From an uncultured beta proteobacterium (GTDB lineage: Bacteria > Pseudomonadota > Gammaproteobacteria > Burkholderiales > Burkholderiaceae_C): a DNA stretch of 12,079 nt. Shown here one piece after another: positions 1 through 7,108 of the stretch. The position numbers and the translations under genes were made by a program. Location of the stretch: NCBI GenBank assembly GCA_903920405.1, contig CAIXMC010000386.1, positions 1 to 12,079 of the forward strand, written 5' to 3'. The notes under the pieces were generated by a model. That model was not told the DNA's origin, did no database searches, and saw only the letters and a program-made list of their open reading frames with translations. Every line of letters begins with the position of its first letter. Positions within the stretch are counted from its first letter, which is position 1.

Positions 1-1
1 C

Positions 2-268
2 TATCGCGATGCCGTGCAACGGTGTGCGGCAACGTTTGCCCAGTTGCAGCCTTTTTATTTTGTTGAGCAAGACCCCGACGGCGAAGCCGCAACGCGGTCT
101 GAATTGGTTGAGCGGCTGTCGGTAGCGGCACTGTGGCAGCACATCGCCAACCCGTTGACCGCCACCTATTATCTTGCGGGGCCACCGCCAATGCTCAAGG
201 CGCTCACGCACGATTTGCATGAGCGTGGTCTTCCTGCCGCTGCGATCCGAACGGATGCGTGGGAGTAA
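2..268 (+). CDS. Ferredoxin-NAD(P) reductase-like flavin oxidoreductase, C-terminal end (5' partial)
   Basis: The frame is open from the left edge to a TAA at 266-268, giving 88 residues of a larger protein; the GTG at 14 is internal, not a start. Near the C-terminus the segment YYLAGPPPML matches the G-P-P-x-M motif that ends the NAD(P)-binding domain of the ferredoxin-NADP reductase superfamily, followed by the usual helix and a short acidic tail (AAIRTDAWE). Its stop overlaps the start region of rfbF (TAATGATG), implying translational coupling. In known CDP-dideoxyhexose clusters (rfbI, ascD) the reductase E3, which delivers electrons to the Fe-S 3-dehydrase E1, sits in this position, so an E3-like role is a reasonable inference. 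The ferredoxin and FAD domains lie outside the window, so it could be another flavin reductase. The superfamily is fairly secure, the role is not. Confidence 0.6.
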   Translation, partial: YRDAVQRCAATFAQLQPFYFVEQDPDGEAATRSELVERLSVAALWQHIANPLTATYYLAGPPPMLKALTHDLHERGLPAAAIRTDAWE

Positions 269-270
269 TG

Positions 271-1050
271 ATGGATCAGGACATTCCCGTTGTCATTTTA
301 TGCGGTGGTTTGGGCACTCGCTTGCGCGAAGAGACCGAGTACAAGCCCAAGCCCATGGTCGAGATTGGCGGACGACCGGTGTTGTGGCATATTATGAAAG
401 TCTATGCCCATTACGGTTTTCGTCGCTTTATTCTGTGCCTCGGGTACAAAGGAAATGTCATTAAAGATTATTTTCTTAATTACGAGGCTATGAGTAACGA
501 CTTCACGTTGCACCTTGGGCAAAAAGACAGTTTAACTTACCAGACTAATCACACCGAGCAAGATTTTGATGTAACACTGGTGGATACGGGCTTGAAAACG
601 ATGACGGGCGGACGGATCAAGCGCATTGAACAGTTTGTTAGTAGCGATACCTTTATGGTGACCTACGGAGATGGCCTGGCGAATGTAGATATTGGTGCGT
701 TGGTCGAATTTCATCACCAGCATGGTAAGTTGGCAACGCTCACGGCCACACGTCCCCCATCACGCTATGGTATTTTGGACATGACGGCTGAGGGTCAGGT
801 GGATCGTTTTCGTGAGAAGGTGCAGACGGAATGGATCAATGGCGGTTTTTTGGTCTGCAACCGTCGCGTGTTCGACTATCTTGATGCGGATTGTATCCTG
901 GAACGTGAGCCGATGGAGCGGCTTGCGGCGGACGAGCAGTTAATGGGCTTTCGTCACGAGGGCTTTTGGATGGGGATGGACACCTACCGCGAATACGAGT
1001 TGCTAAATCAGATGTGGGATACAGATGATGCCGCATGGAAGATTTGGTAG
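271..1050 (+). CDS. rfbF: Glucose-1-phosphate cytidylyltransferase
   Basis: Makes CDP-glucose from CTP and alpha-D-glucose 1-phosphate in the cytoplasm, the entry step to CDP-linked 6-deoxy and 3,6-dideoxy hexoses. The N-terminus carries the nucleotidyltransferase signature GGLGTRLREETEYKPKPM (about residues 12-29), followed by VEIGGRPVLWHIMK typical of RfbF. A metal-binding YGDG lies near residues 132-135, and the C-terminus GFWMGMDTYREYELLNQMW is the usual RfbF ending. At 259 residues it is close to the family's roughly 257. ATG 271 was chosen because GGGAG at 261-265 is 5 bases upstream; ATG 268, overlapping the previous stop, is the alternative. The last 16 bases may overlap the next gene if that gene uses its upstream start. 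No catalytic residue appears to be missing. The family assignment is very secure. Confidence 0.95.
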   Translation: MDQDIPVVILCGGLGTRLREETEYKPKPMVEIGGRPVLWHIMKVYAHYGFRRFILCLGYKGNVIKDYFLNYEAMSNDFTLHLGQKDSLTYQTNHTEQDFDVTLVDTGLKTMTGGRIKRIEQFVSSDTFMVTYGDGLANVDIGALVEFHHQHGKLATLTATRPPSRYGILDMTAEGQVDRFREKVQTEWINGGFLVCNRRVFDYLDADCILEREPMERLAADEQLMGFRHEGFWMGMDTYREYELLNQMWDTDDAAWKIW

Positions 1051-1064
1051 CGCGTAGGCTGTTT

Positions 1065-2132
1065 ATGCTGCATCCCCTATCAATTGATCTCGATCACATC
1101 CTTGATCATACGCATGATCTGTGGGATGAAGTGCGCGGGCGGCGTATCTTTATCACAGGCGGGACGGGGTTCTTTGGTTGCTGGTTATTAGAAAGTTTTT
1201 GCTGGGCGAATGACCACCTTGATTTACATGCATCGGCGCTGGTGCTCACAAGAGATCCGCAAAAGTTCGCGGGTAAAGCCCCGCACTTAGCAAACCATCC
1301 GGCGATTCAGCTTTATGCTGGTGATGTGCGTTCGTTCGATTTTCCTGCGGGTGAATTTTCACATGTCATCCATGCGGCGACTGAGTCAGACCTGCAACTG
1401 AATGCGGAAAATCCGCTTTTGATGCTGGATACGATTGTCGAAGGAACGCGGCGCACACTCGATTTCGCAAGGCATTGTGGCACACCCAAGTTCTTGTTGA
1501 CCAGTTCCGGTGCGGTTTACGGTAAGCAGCCTGCCACCCTGACCTGTATTCCCGAAGAGTATGCTGGCGCACCGGATCCATTAGATCCTCGTTCCGCATA
1601 TGGCGAGGGTAAACGCCTTGCCGAGCATTTGTGTGCTTTGTATGCACAGCAATATGGCGTCGAAGCTAAAATTGCACGCTGTTTTGCCTTTGTAGGCCCC
1701 TATTTACCCTTGAATGCTTCTTTTGCAGTTGGCAACTTTATCCGCAATGGATTGCGTGGAGAACCAATTTACATCAAAGGCGATGGCACGCCCTATCGCT
1801 CATACTTGTATGCGGCGGACTTGGCAATCTGGCTATGGACAATATTATTCAAGGGAAAAGCTTGTTGCCCATATAATGTAGGTTCAGATGAAGCAGTGAC
1901 GATAACAGAGTTGGCGTACTTGGTGGCAGCGCAATTTGCGCCTAGACCGCACATCAAGATTGAGCAAAATCTGATACAAGGGCTTGCCCACAGTAGGTAT
2001 GTCCCTTCAGTTGAGCGGGTTCGCTCTGAATTTGGACTACACCCAACCATTGCGTTGGCCGATGCTCTGCAACGAACAACGGCTTGGCTTCATTGTAGCG
2101 TGGGTGGCGAAGAGGTAACGCAATGCAAGTAG
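1065..2132 (+). CDS. NAD(P)-dependent sugar-nucleotide epimerase/dehydratase-family enzyme (extended SDR)
   Basis: An extended short-chain dehydrogenase of 355 residues from ATG 1065. The Rossmann motif TGGTGFFG is at residues 31-38 and an HAAT nucleotide-loop segment near 103-106. The active site has TSSGAVYG (146-153), then YGEGK with Tyr179 and Lys183. A later PYRSYLYAADLA segment is the usual substrate-domain motif. In true 4,6-dehydratases the active-site Thr is followed by Asp-Glu (RmlB) or Asp-Lys (RfbG); here it is Ser-Ser-Gly, so the protein looks more like an epimerase or 4-ketoreductase. It sits between rfbF and the ThDP gene, so a CDP-sugar substrate is likely. The start at 1065 puts the Rossmann fold at a normal distance; ATG 1035, overlapping rfbF by 16 bases, would add ten residues. 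The end overlaps the next gene by 10 bases. The exact reaction cannot be read from sequence. Confidence 0.75.
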   Translation: MLHPLSIDLDHILDHTHDLWDEVRGRRIFITGGTGFFGCWLLESFCWANDHLDLHASALVLTRDPQKFAGKAPHLANHPAIQLYAGDVRSFDFPAGEFSHVIHAATESDLQLNAENPLLMLDTIVEGTRRTLDFARHCGTPKFLLTSSGAVYGKQPATLTCIPEEYAGAPDPLDPRSAYGEGKRLAEHLCALYAQQYGVEAKIARCFAFVGPYLPLNASFAVGNFIRNGLRGEPIYIKGDGTPYRSYLYAADLAIWLWTILFKGKACCPYNVGSDEAVTITELAYLVAAQFAPRPHIKIEQNLIQGLAHSRYVPSVERVRSEFGLHPTIALADALQRTTAWLHCSVGGEEVTQCK

Positions 2133-3838
2133 CAGATTTCGTCGCCGATTATCTTCATCAACAAGGCGTCTCGCACGTCTACGAGATGATTGGCGGTATG
2201 ATTACGCGCCTGGTGGATGCTATTCACCGGCAGGGTCACATCCATTTGGTTAGCGTGCACCACGAACAAGCGGCAGCTTTCGCTGCTGATGCGATGGGGC
2301 GGCTAACGGGAATTCCGGGTGTTGCCATGGCTACCAGCGGCCCTGGCGCGACCAATTTGTTGACTGGGATGGGGAGTTGCTATTTTGATTCGGTGCCTGC
2401 TGTTTTTATTACCGGGCAGGTCAATCGAAATGAGCAAAAGGGGCAGCGTCCCATCCGCCAGCTTGGTTTTCAGGAGACCGATATTGTTGCTATGGCGCAG
2501 CCGATTACGAAGGCAGCATGGCAGATTAACGACCCAGAGCAGGTACCATATTTCTTGGAGCAAGCGTTCGCGTTGGCTACGCAAGGTCGGCCTGGCCCCG
2601 TGCTGTTGGATATTCCGATGGATGTTCAAGGGGCGGTCATTAAAGGTGCCTTGTCGTCTACACCAACGGTGGAACAAATACCCGTAACATCCCAAGAAAC
2701 ATTTGCTGAGGTCTTACATGCGCTTCGTGCGGCGGAAAGACCACTCATTCTGGTTGGCGGAGGTATTCGCGCTGCCAATGTACATTCGTTATTACGCCAA
2801 CTCGTCGATGCTGTCCATGTACCCGTGGTAAATTCGCTCCTAGCGGTAGATGCCCTGCCGTATCATCACCCGCTGCGCGTGGGTTTGCTTGGCACCTATG
2901 GTAATCGTTGGGTGAATCTGGCCGTCGGACGATCAGACCTGATTCTAGTTCTGGGCAGTCGGCTTGATATTCGTCAGACTGGCGCGGCGATAACGGCCTT
3001 CCAAGCTGGGCGCACAATTTATCATGTGGATATTGATGCAGGTGAAATCAATAATCGGTTGCAGGCGTGCAAACCGGTTGTCGCGCATCTAAAGCCGTTT
3101 CTCACTGGCTTAGTGGAAGCGGCTGCAACGATGCAGTGGCATGATCGGACAGCGTGGCTTGCCGAAATTCAAGGTCTGCGTGAAGAATGGCCTGACACCC
3201 GTGAAATTCAGACCCCAGGGATTAACCCCAATGTCTTCATGCACGAGTTATCCCAAAGCTCCACATCCGCAGCCGCTTTTGTCGTGGACGTGGGCAATCA
3301 TCAGATGTGGGCAGCGCAATCGTTGGCTTTGGAAGACCATCAAAAATTCATGACTTCGGGTGGCATGGGGGCCATGGGCTTTGCCCTGCCGGCAGCCATC
3401 GGTGCCAGTTTTGCGACGGGAAGCCCCGTCGTTATGGTTGCCGGGGATGGGGGCATGCAGGTCAACATGCAAGAGCTTGAGACGATTGCCCATCACCGCT
3501 TGCCCATCAAGATGGTTGTGTTGGATAACCAGTCGTTGGGGATGGTCAGGCAATTTCAGCAGAGTTATTTCCAAGAGCGTTATGCGTCAACCTTGTGGGG
3601 GTATTCAGCGCCCAATTTTTCGGAGGTAGCTCGCGCTTATCGGATCGAGAGTCTTGCTGTTTCCGATAGCGACGCGCTCCCGGAGGCGCTTGCAAAGATG
3701 TGGTCGCAACCGAATGAGCCATTTTTGCTTCACGTGTCGCTTGACGTGTCGGCAAACGCTTATCCCAAGATTGCCTTTGGGCATCCGATGACGGTGATGG
3801 AACCGTTTGCCAAACCGTTGGAGATGGAAGGCACCTAG
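2123..3838 (+). CDS. Acetolactate synthase-like ThDP enzyme, probable YerE-type sugar carboligase
   Basis: A 571-residue protein with the three-domain thiamine-diphosphate fold of acetohydroxyacid synthases. The PYR domain holds the catalytic Glu48 (HHEQAAAFAADAMGR) and TSGPGATNLLTG. The central domain contains GLLGTYGN and a VLGSRLD segment, where this family binds FAD. The PP domain has GDG at 441-443 and Asn469, the metal/ThDP motif, then SLGMVRQFQQ. Inside an rfbF cluster a housekeeping branched-chain amino acid role is unlikely. YerE of Yersinia pseudotuberculosis, an AHAS-like flavoenzyme, adds a two-carbon unit from pyruvate to C-4 of a CDP-4-keto-3,6-dideoxyhexose, and that role is inferred here. 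The N-terminal substrate loop reads YEMIGGMITRL rather than the FGYPGGA-like segment of IlvB, pointing to a different acceptor. AGAGGT at 2111-2116 is 6 bases before the ATG. The family is secure and the sugar role probable. Confidence 0.85.
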   Translation: MQVADFVADYLHQQGVSHVYEMIGGMITRLVDAIHRQGHIHLVSVHHEQAAAFAADAMGRLTGIPGVAMATSGPGATNLLTGMGSCYFDSVPAVFITGQVNRNEQKGQRPIRQLGFQETDIVAMAQPITKAAWQINDPEQVPYFLEQAFALATQGRPGPVLLDIPMDVQGAVIKGALSSTPTVEQIPVTSQETFAEVLHALRAAERPLILVGGGIRAANVHSLLRQLVDAVHVPVVNSLLAVDALPYHHPLRVGLLGTYGNRWVNLAVGRSDLILVLGSRLDIRQTGAAITAFQAGRTIYHVDIDAGEINNRLQACKPVVAHLKPFLTGLVEAAATMQWHDRTAWLAEIQGLREEWPDTREIQTPGINPNVFMHELSQSSTSAAAFVVDVGNHQMWAAQSLALEDHQKFMTSGGMGAMGFALPAAIGASFATGSPVVMVAGDGGMQVNMQELETIAHHRLPIKMVVLDNQSLGMVRQFQQSYFQERYASTLWGYSAPNFSEVARAYRIESLAVSDSDALPEALAKMWSQPNEPFLLHVSLDVSANAYPKIAFGHPMTVMEPFAKPLEMEGT

Positions 3839-3879
3839 CATTCAGCGATGATGTCACGAGCCGAGAAAGGCACCGCACG

Positions 3880-4986
3880 TTGGTGAGCGACTCTTATTTG
3901 CCTAATCCATTGGTAAGCATTTGCATTCCAGCGTACAATGCTGAAGCCACGTTAAGGGAGACACTAGAGTCGCTACTGTCGCAGGACTATCCGTACCTCG
4001 ATATTGTGGTTTCGGACAATCACTCCACAGATGGCACTAAGGCGGTCGTGCAGTCATTTGCCGAACGCGGTGTGCGGTATTGCACCCCAGGTAAACGCCC
4101 AACATGGGCGGAAAATTTGCCTAATTACATCGGTGCATATATCAATGCGAACTTTGTCCTTGCACAAGGCCGTGGCGATTACCTGTGTCTGTTTCATGCC
4201 GATGATCTGTACGAGCCGACCATTGTGCGTCAGCAGATTGCGGTCATGCAAGCGCATCCCAACGTGGGCGCCGTATTCACGCGCATGCGGATGATCGGCG
4301 AGGATAGCCGTCCGATTCGCATGGGCATATCTATGTTGCCGGGTACCGTGAGCGGAAGCGTGCCGCTCGCCTTCCCAACCTTGCTCAACACCGTCCTCGC
4401 CTATTCCAATTTTTTACCGGCCCCCAGTGTGATGTTCCGTCGCTCAGTGGTGGAGCAGGTAGGTGGTTTTGATGAGCGTCATTTTTTGACTTCGGCGGAT
4501 TTAGAGCTGTGGCTACGGATTGCTCACCAGGGTTATGCGCTTGCGATTATTGATCAACCACTATTAAACTACCGCATTAGCCAGCGGCAGTTTGGCGAAC
4601 AATACAATAAACTACGAACCACGTTGGCGGATATGTTTAGCGTACTCGATCATTATCTGAGCCAGCCAGATGTGCTGGCGGTGGTACAGGCCCAATCCCT
4701 TGCGCTCTATCAAGCGCAACGTGCGAGCGATAGGGTCGTGTGTGCGATGCATTTGCTGGCTCAGGGTAAGGTTGCTGAGGCCCGTGTGATGCTCCAACCA
4801 GCCATGCACATGCGGTATTTTCGCAGCGCGCTCAAAAATCCACGTCTGCTGCTGCGCTTGATGATGGGTGTGTGTTTTTTGGTCAGTATTCGTTTAGGAC
4901 TAGGAGCGTTACTAGGGCAACTAGTTTATCGCATACATCAGCGCGATTTGCAGCGACGGCGGCAGCCGCTTAGGCAAGGAACGTAG
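3880..4986 (+). CDS. Glycosyltransferase family 2
   Basis: A cytoplasmic, membrane-associated GT-A glycosyltransferase that should add one sugar from a nucleotide donor to the lipid-linked repeat unit. The motifs are in order: VSICIPAYN at residues 12-20, SDNHSTDGT at 45-53, the metal-binding HADD at 106-109, VGGFDE near 194-199, and ADLELWLRIA at 206-215 in the acceptor/base region. The C-terminal third is helical, with a hydrophobic stretch around 325-350 that may lie on the membrane, followed by a basic tail rich in Arg. The start is a TTG at 3880, with GAGAAAGG at 3863-3870 as ribosome binding site; GTG 3883 is an equally possible start one codon later. No in-frame ATG is available upstream. 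It follows the ThDP gene by 41 bases and is followed by the next gene after 2 bases. Donor and acceptor are unknown. Confidence 0.88.
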   Translation: MVSDSYLPNPLVSICIPAYNAEATLRETLESLLSQDYPYLDIVVSDNHSTDGTKAVVQSFAERGVRYCTPGKRPTWAENLPNYIGAYINANFVLAQGRGDYLCLFHADDLYEPTIVRQQIAVMQAHPNVGAVFTRMRMIGEDSRPIRMGISMLPGTVSGSVPLAFPTLLNTVLAYSNFLPAPSVMFRRSVVEQVGGFDERHFLTSADLELWLRIAHQGYALAIIDQPLLNYRISQRQFGEQYNKLRTTLADMFSVLDHYLSQPDVLAVVQAQSLALYQAQRASDRVVCAMHLLAQGKVAEARVMLQPAMHMRYFRSALKNPRLLLRLMMGVCFLVSIRLGLGALLGQLVYRIHQRDLQRRRQPLRQGT

Positions 4987-4988
4987 CT

Positions 4989-5987
4989 TTGGGCAGGCAC
5001 ATTGTCGTCATTGGGGGCGCTGGGTATATTGGTTCTGTTTTGGTTTCAGCCCTTCTGGATCAGGGCAATCGTGTCACCGTCATTGATGATCTTTGGTTCG
5101 GCGGCGAGTCGCTGTTACCATTTTTACCTGTTCAGCGGTTTCGTTTGGTTAAGGAAGATGTCACTACAAGTCGTGAGCTTGATCGCGTAATGCAAGGCGC
5201 AGACGGCGTGGTGCATTTGGCGGCACTTGTGGGCTTTCCTGCATGTGATCGGGCGGGCCGTGAAACCACATGGCGCGTGAACGTGGAGGCGACACAGCGG
5301 GTGTATGCGGCTGCGGTGCATGGCGGCGTGCGCCGCTTCATTTATGCGTCTAGTTACAGCAACTATGGACACGCCGAGGGTGATGCTATGGTCACCGAAG
5401 AATCTCCCTTGTTTCCACAGTCTTTGTATGCAGAATCGAAGATTGCAGCCGAGCGCTTTTTGCTGGATCAGGCCGTACAGCATGGAGTCAGCACGGTCTG
5501 TCTGCGCTTGGCGACCGTTTTTGGCCTCAGCCCGCGTACGCGGTTTGATCTTATGGTGAACCAATTCGTCTTGGAGGCTTTTTCCAAACGACAGTTGGTT
5601 CTGTATCAACAGGATTTCAAGCGCTCGTTTGTCCATGTGCGTGATGTTGCCCGTGCAATGGCCTTGGTTCTGGATGCGCCAGATGACCAAGTGCGGGGGC
5701 AGGTCTTTAATATTGGTTCCGAGAAATTAAATACGACCAAGTCATATCTTGTGGAGCTTCTGCGGAAACACTGGACAGATATTCAGATAGAAATGCGTGA
5801 TCTGAACTTTGGTGGCGATATGCGTAGTTTGCACGTTTCGTTTGAGAAGGCACGGAGTATTTTAGGCTTTGAAGCGCAGTTGAGTTTGGAGGAAGGTATC
5901 AATGAACTGTGTTGGGCGTTGGAGAACCGTGTGATCCAGGAACCGCAAAGTGATCGCTATCGCAATCACCCAGCGATTTTGGTGTAG
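4989..5987 (+). CDS. NAD-dependent epimerase/reductase-family sugar-nucleotide enzyme (extended SDR)
   Basis: A complete extended SDR of 332 residues. The dinucleotide motif GGAGYIG is at 9-15, followed by VIDDLWFGG, where the Asp residues at the end of beta-2 favour NAD. HLAALVGFPACD is at 76-87, ASSYSNYG at 120-127, and the catalytic pair Tyr147/Lys151 is in SLYAESK. A later FKRSFVHVRDVARAM segment is typical of the substrate domain. The active-site strand lacks the Asp-Glu pair of 4,6-dehydratases, so 4-ketoreduction or epimerisation of a nucleotide sugar is more likely. In a yersiniose-like scheme this would be a candidate for the final YerF-type reduction, but that is inference. TTG 4989 is the start: AAGGA at 4976-4980 lies 8 bases upstream and the Rossmann motif begins only eight residues in. 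The stop codon lies inside the first copy of a 17-bp direct repeat. Confidence 0.78.
   Translation: MGRHIVVIGGAGYIGSVLVSALLDQGNRVTVIDDLWFGGESLLPFLPVQRFRLVKEDVTTSRELDRVMQGADGVVHLAALVGFPACDRAGRETTWRVNVEATQRVYAAAVHGGVRRFIYASSYSNYGHAEGDAMVTEESPLFPQSLYAESKIAAERFLLDQAVQHGVSTVCLRLATVFGLSPRTRFDLMVNQFVLEAFSKRQLVLYQQDFKRSFVHVRDVARAMALVLDAPDDQVRGQVFNIGSEKLNTTKSYLVELLRKHWTDIQIEMRDLNFGGDMRSLHVSFEKARSILGFEAQLSLEEGINELCWALENRVIQEPQSDRYRNHPAILV
5971..5987 (+). repeat. 17-bp direct repeat, copy 1
   Basis: The sequence cagcgattttggtgtag differs from copy 2 (6126-6142) only at the fourth base. This copy encodes the last residues and the TAG stop of the preceding SDR. The offset between copies is 155 bp. Confidence 0.8.
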
Positions 5988-6014
5988 AAGGTCGAGGGCG
6001 TCTCGCCCATGAAT

Positions 6015-6043
6015 TTGCTTTTTAGGTAGAGGTGTGGCATACT
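6015..6043 (+). promoter_or_regulatory. Weak candidate sigma70-type promoter in the inserted segment
   Basis: TTGCTT at 6015-6020 (three of six consensus bases) and CATACT at 6038-6043 (four of six) are separated by exactly 17 bases. It could give the distal genes a secondary promoter. Matches of this quality occur by chance, so this is only a candidate. Confidence 0.2.
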
Positions 6044-6125
6044 CAGGTCGTGTGTAGGGGGTTGAAGTGCTGAAGTCTACAGCTTGAATGGTCAGCAGTG
6101 GCAGCTTGATGCGTGTCATGTCATG

Positions 6126-6142
6126 CAGTGATTTTGGTGTAG
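6126..6142 (+). repeat. 17-bp direct repeat, copy 2
   Basis: The sequence cagtgattttggtgtag is directly followed by tgaggtggcaATG, the ribosome binding site and start of the next gene. If the 155 bp between equivalent points is removed, the SDR stop lies 10 bases from the next ATG, which matches the spacing elsewhere in this operon. Confidence 0.8.
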
Positions 6143-6152
6143 TGAGGTGGCA

Positions 6153-7094
6153 ATGTCCGGTTTAGGCACCCATTCAAAGATCTATATTGCCGGTCACCGT
6201 GGTCTCGCTGGTGCGGCATTGACGCGCTGTTTCCAACGGAATGGGTTTAGCAACCTCCTCTTGCGGACGCGAGCTGAAGTAGACTTGACCTCCCGTGAAG
6301 CCGTCTGGGGGTTCTTCGAGGCAGCACGGCCTGAGTATGTTGTGCTTGCAGCGGCGAAGGTCGGTGGTATTGCCGCGAATATTGCGGCTCCGGTTGATTT
6401 TCTGGTAGAAAATTTAGAGATTCAGAATAATATCCTCTTAGCATGTCAGCACTTTCAGGTGGCAAAGACGGTCTTTTTGGGCAGTTCGTGCATTTATCCT
6501 CGCGAGTCGCCTCAGCCCATGCGCGAGGCGTATTTTATGCAGGGTTCACTCGAACCGACGAATGAGTCGTATGCAGTGGCCAAGATTGCGGGTATCCGTC
6601 TTGCCCAGGCGCTCCGCCAACAATATGGTCTTGACGTGATTTCGCCCATGCCATGCAATGTCTATGGCCCCGGCGATCATTTTGAGTTTGAGCGTTCCCA
6701 TGTGGTTTCGGCCCTCGTGCGGCGCTTTGTCGAAGCCAAGCGCGCCAATGGGCCAAGCGTTACGCTATGGGGAACGGGTAGTGCGCGGCGGGAACTCTTG
6801 CATGTAGATGATCTGGCGAGTGCGTGTTTGTTCTTGTTGAAGCATTACAGTTCGCCTGAAATTGTGAATGTTGGGACAGGTGAGGATGTTACTATTCGTG
6901 AATTGGCCGAGACTATCGCCGGGATTGTAGGGTATGCGGGTACCTTAGAATGGGATCTGAGCAAACCTGACGGTATGCCCAGGAAGTTGATGGACGTGAG
7001 CCGGATCCACGCGCTTGGTTGGCGGCATCAGGTTGATCTGGCAACTGGTATTCGCTCGGTTGTTGCTGACTTTGAGCGTCGTTATCCTGCCTAG
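6153..7094 (+). CDS. fcl: GDP-L-fucose synthase / GDP-L-colitose synthase-type epimerase-reductase
   Basis: A 313-residue extended SDR that in its family epimerises C-3/C-5 (or only C-5 in ColC) and reduces C-4 of a GDP-4-keto-6-deoxy sugar with NADPH. The motifs are AGHRGLAG near 13-20, AAAKVGGI, GSSCIYPRESPQP with Ser111 and Cys113, Tyr140 and Lys144 in SYAVAKIAGI, NVYGPGDHF, and SHVV with His183. Cys113 and His183 keep the same spacing from the Ser-Tyr-Lys triad as Cys109 and His179 of E. coli Fcl, the epimerisation acid/base pair, so the enzyme should be active. TGAGG at 6143-6147 sits 5 bases before ATG 6153; GTG 6147 is an alternative start two codons earlier. No Gmd or ManC is in the window. 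With the ColD-type enzyme immediately downstream, a colitose-like product (ColC role) is as likely as fucose. Confidence 0.85.
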   Translation: MSGLGTHSKIYIAGHRGLAGAALTRCFQRNGFSNLLLRTRAEVDLTSREAVWGFFEAARPEYVVLAAAKVGGIAANIAAPVDFLVENLEIQNNILLACQHFQVAKTVFLGSSCIYPRESPQPMREAYFMQGSLEPTNESYAVAKIAGIRLAQALRQQYGLDVISPMPCNVYGPGDHFEFERSHVVSALVRRFVEAKRANGPSVTLWGTGSARRELLHVDDLASACLFLLKHYSSPEIVNVGTGEDVTIRELAETIAGIVGYAGTLEWDLSKPDGMPRKLMDVSRIHALGWRHQVDLATGIRSVVADFERRYPA

Positions 7095-7108
7095 ATAGCA
7101 GAGGTATC

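Larger units (their letters stand above)
5988..6152 (+). other. Non-coding gap between two sugar-nucleotide genes, bounded by direct repeats
   Basis: The gap has no reading frame with coding character. It contains a small hairpin, GGGCG-TCT-CGCCC (5996-6008), followed 10 bases later by TTTTT (6019-6023). That is a poor terminator because the T-run is not next to the stem. Two short local repeats are visible: CAGCTTGA twice and GTCAT twice in tandem (6115-6124). It is the largest gap inside an otherwise tightly packed operon and appears to be a late insertion or duplication (see the repeat entries). Confidence 0.6.

Noticed and set aside
1..268. GTG at position 14 as a true gene start
   Set aside because: The frame is open to the left edge, and an 84-residue protein holding only the end of an NAD-binding domain would not be functional, so it is a truncated view of a longer gene.
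2123..3838. Housekeeping acetolactate synthase (ilvB) for branched-chain amino acids
   Set aside because: There is no small regulatory subunit gene next to it, the location is inside a sugar-nucleotide operon, and the N-terminal substrate loop differs from IlvB.
5124..5690. Long minus-strand open frame of 188 codons
   Set aside because: It lies wholly inside the + strand SDR gene, shows no recognisable motif and has low-complexity composition typical of an antisense shadow.
5996..6023. Hairpin GGGCG-TCT-CGCCC with a downstream T-run, considered as an intrinsic terminator
   Set aside because: The stem is only 5 bp and the T-run begins 10 bases after it, too far for a normal intrinsic terminator.
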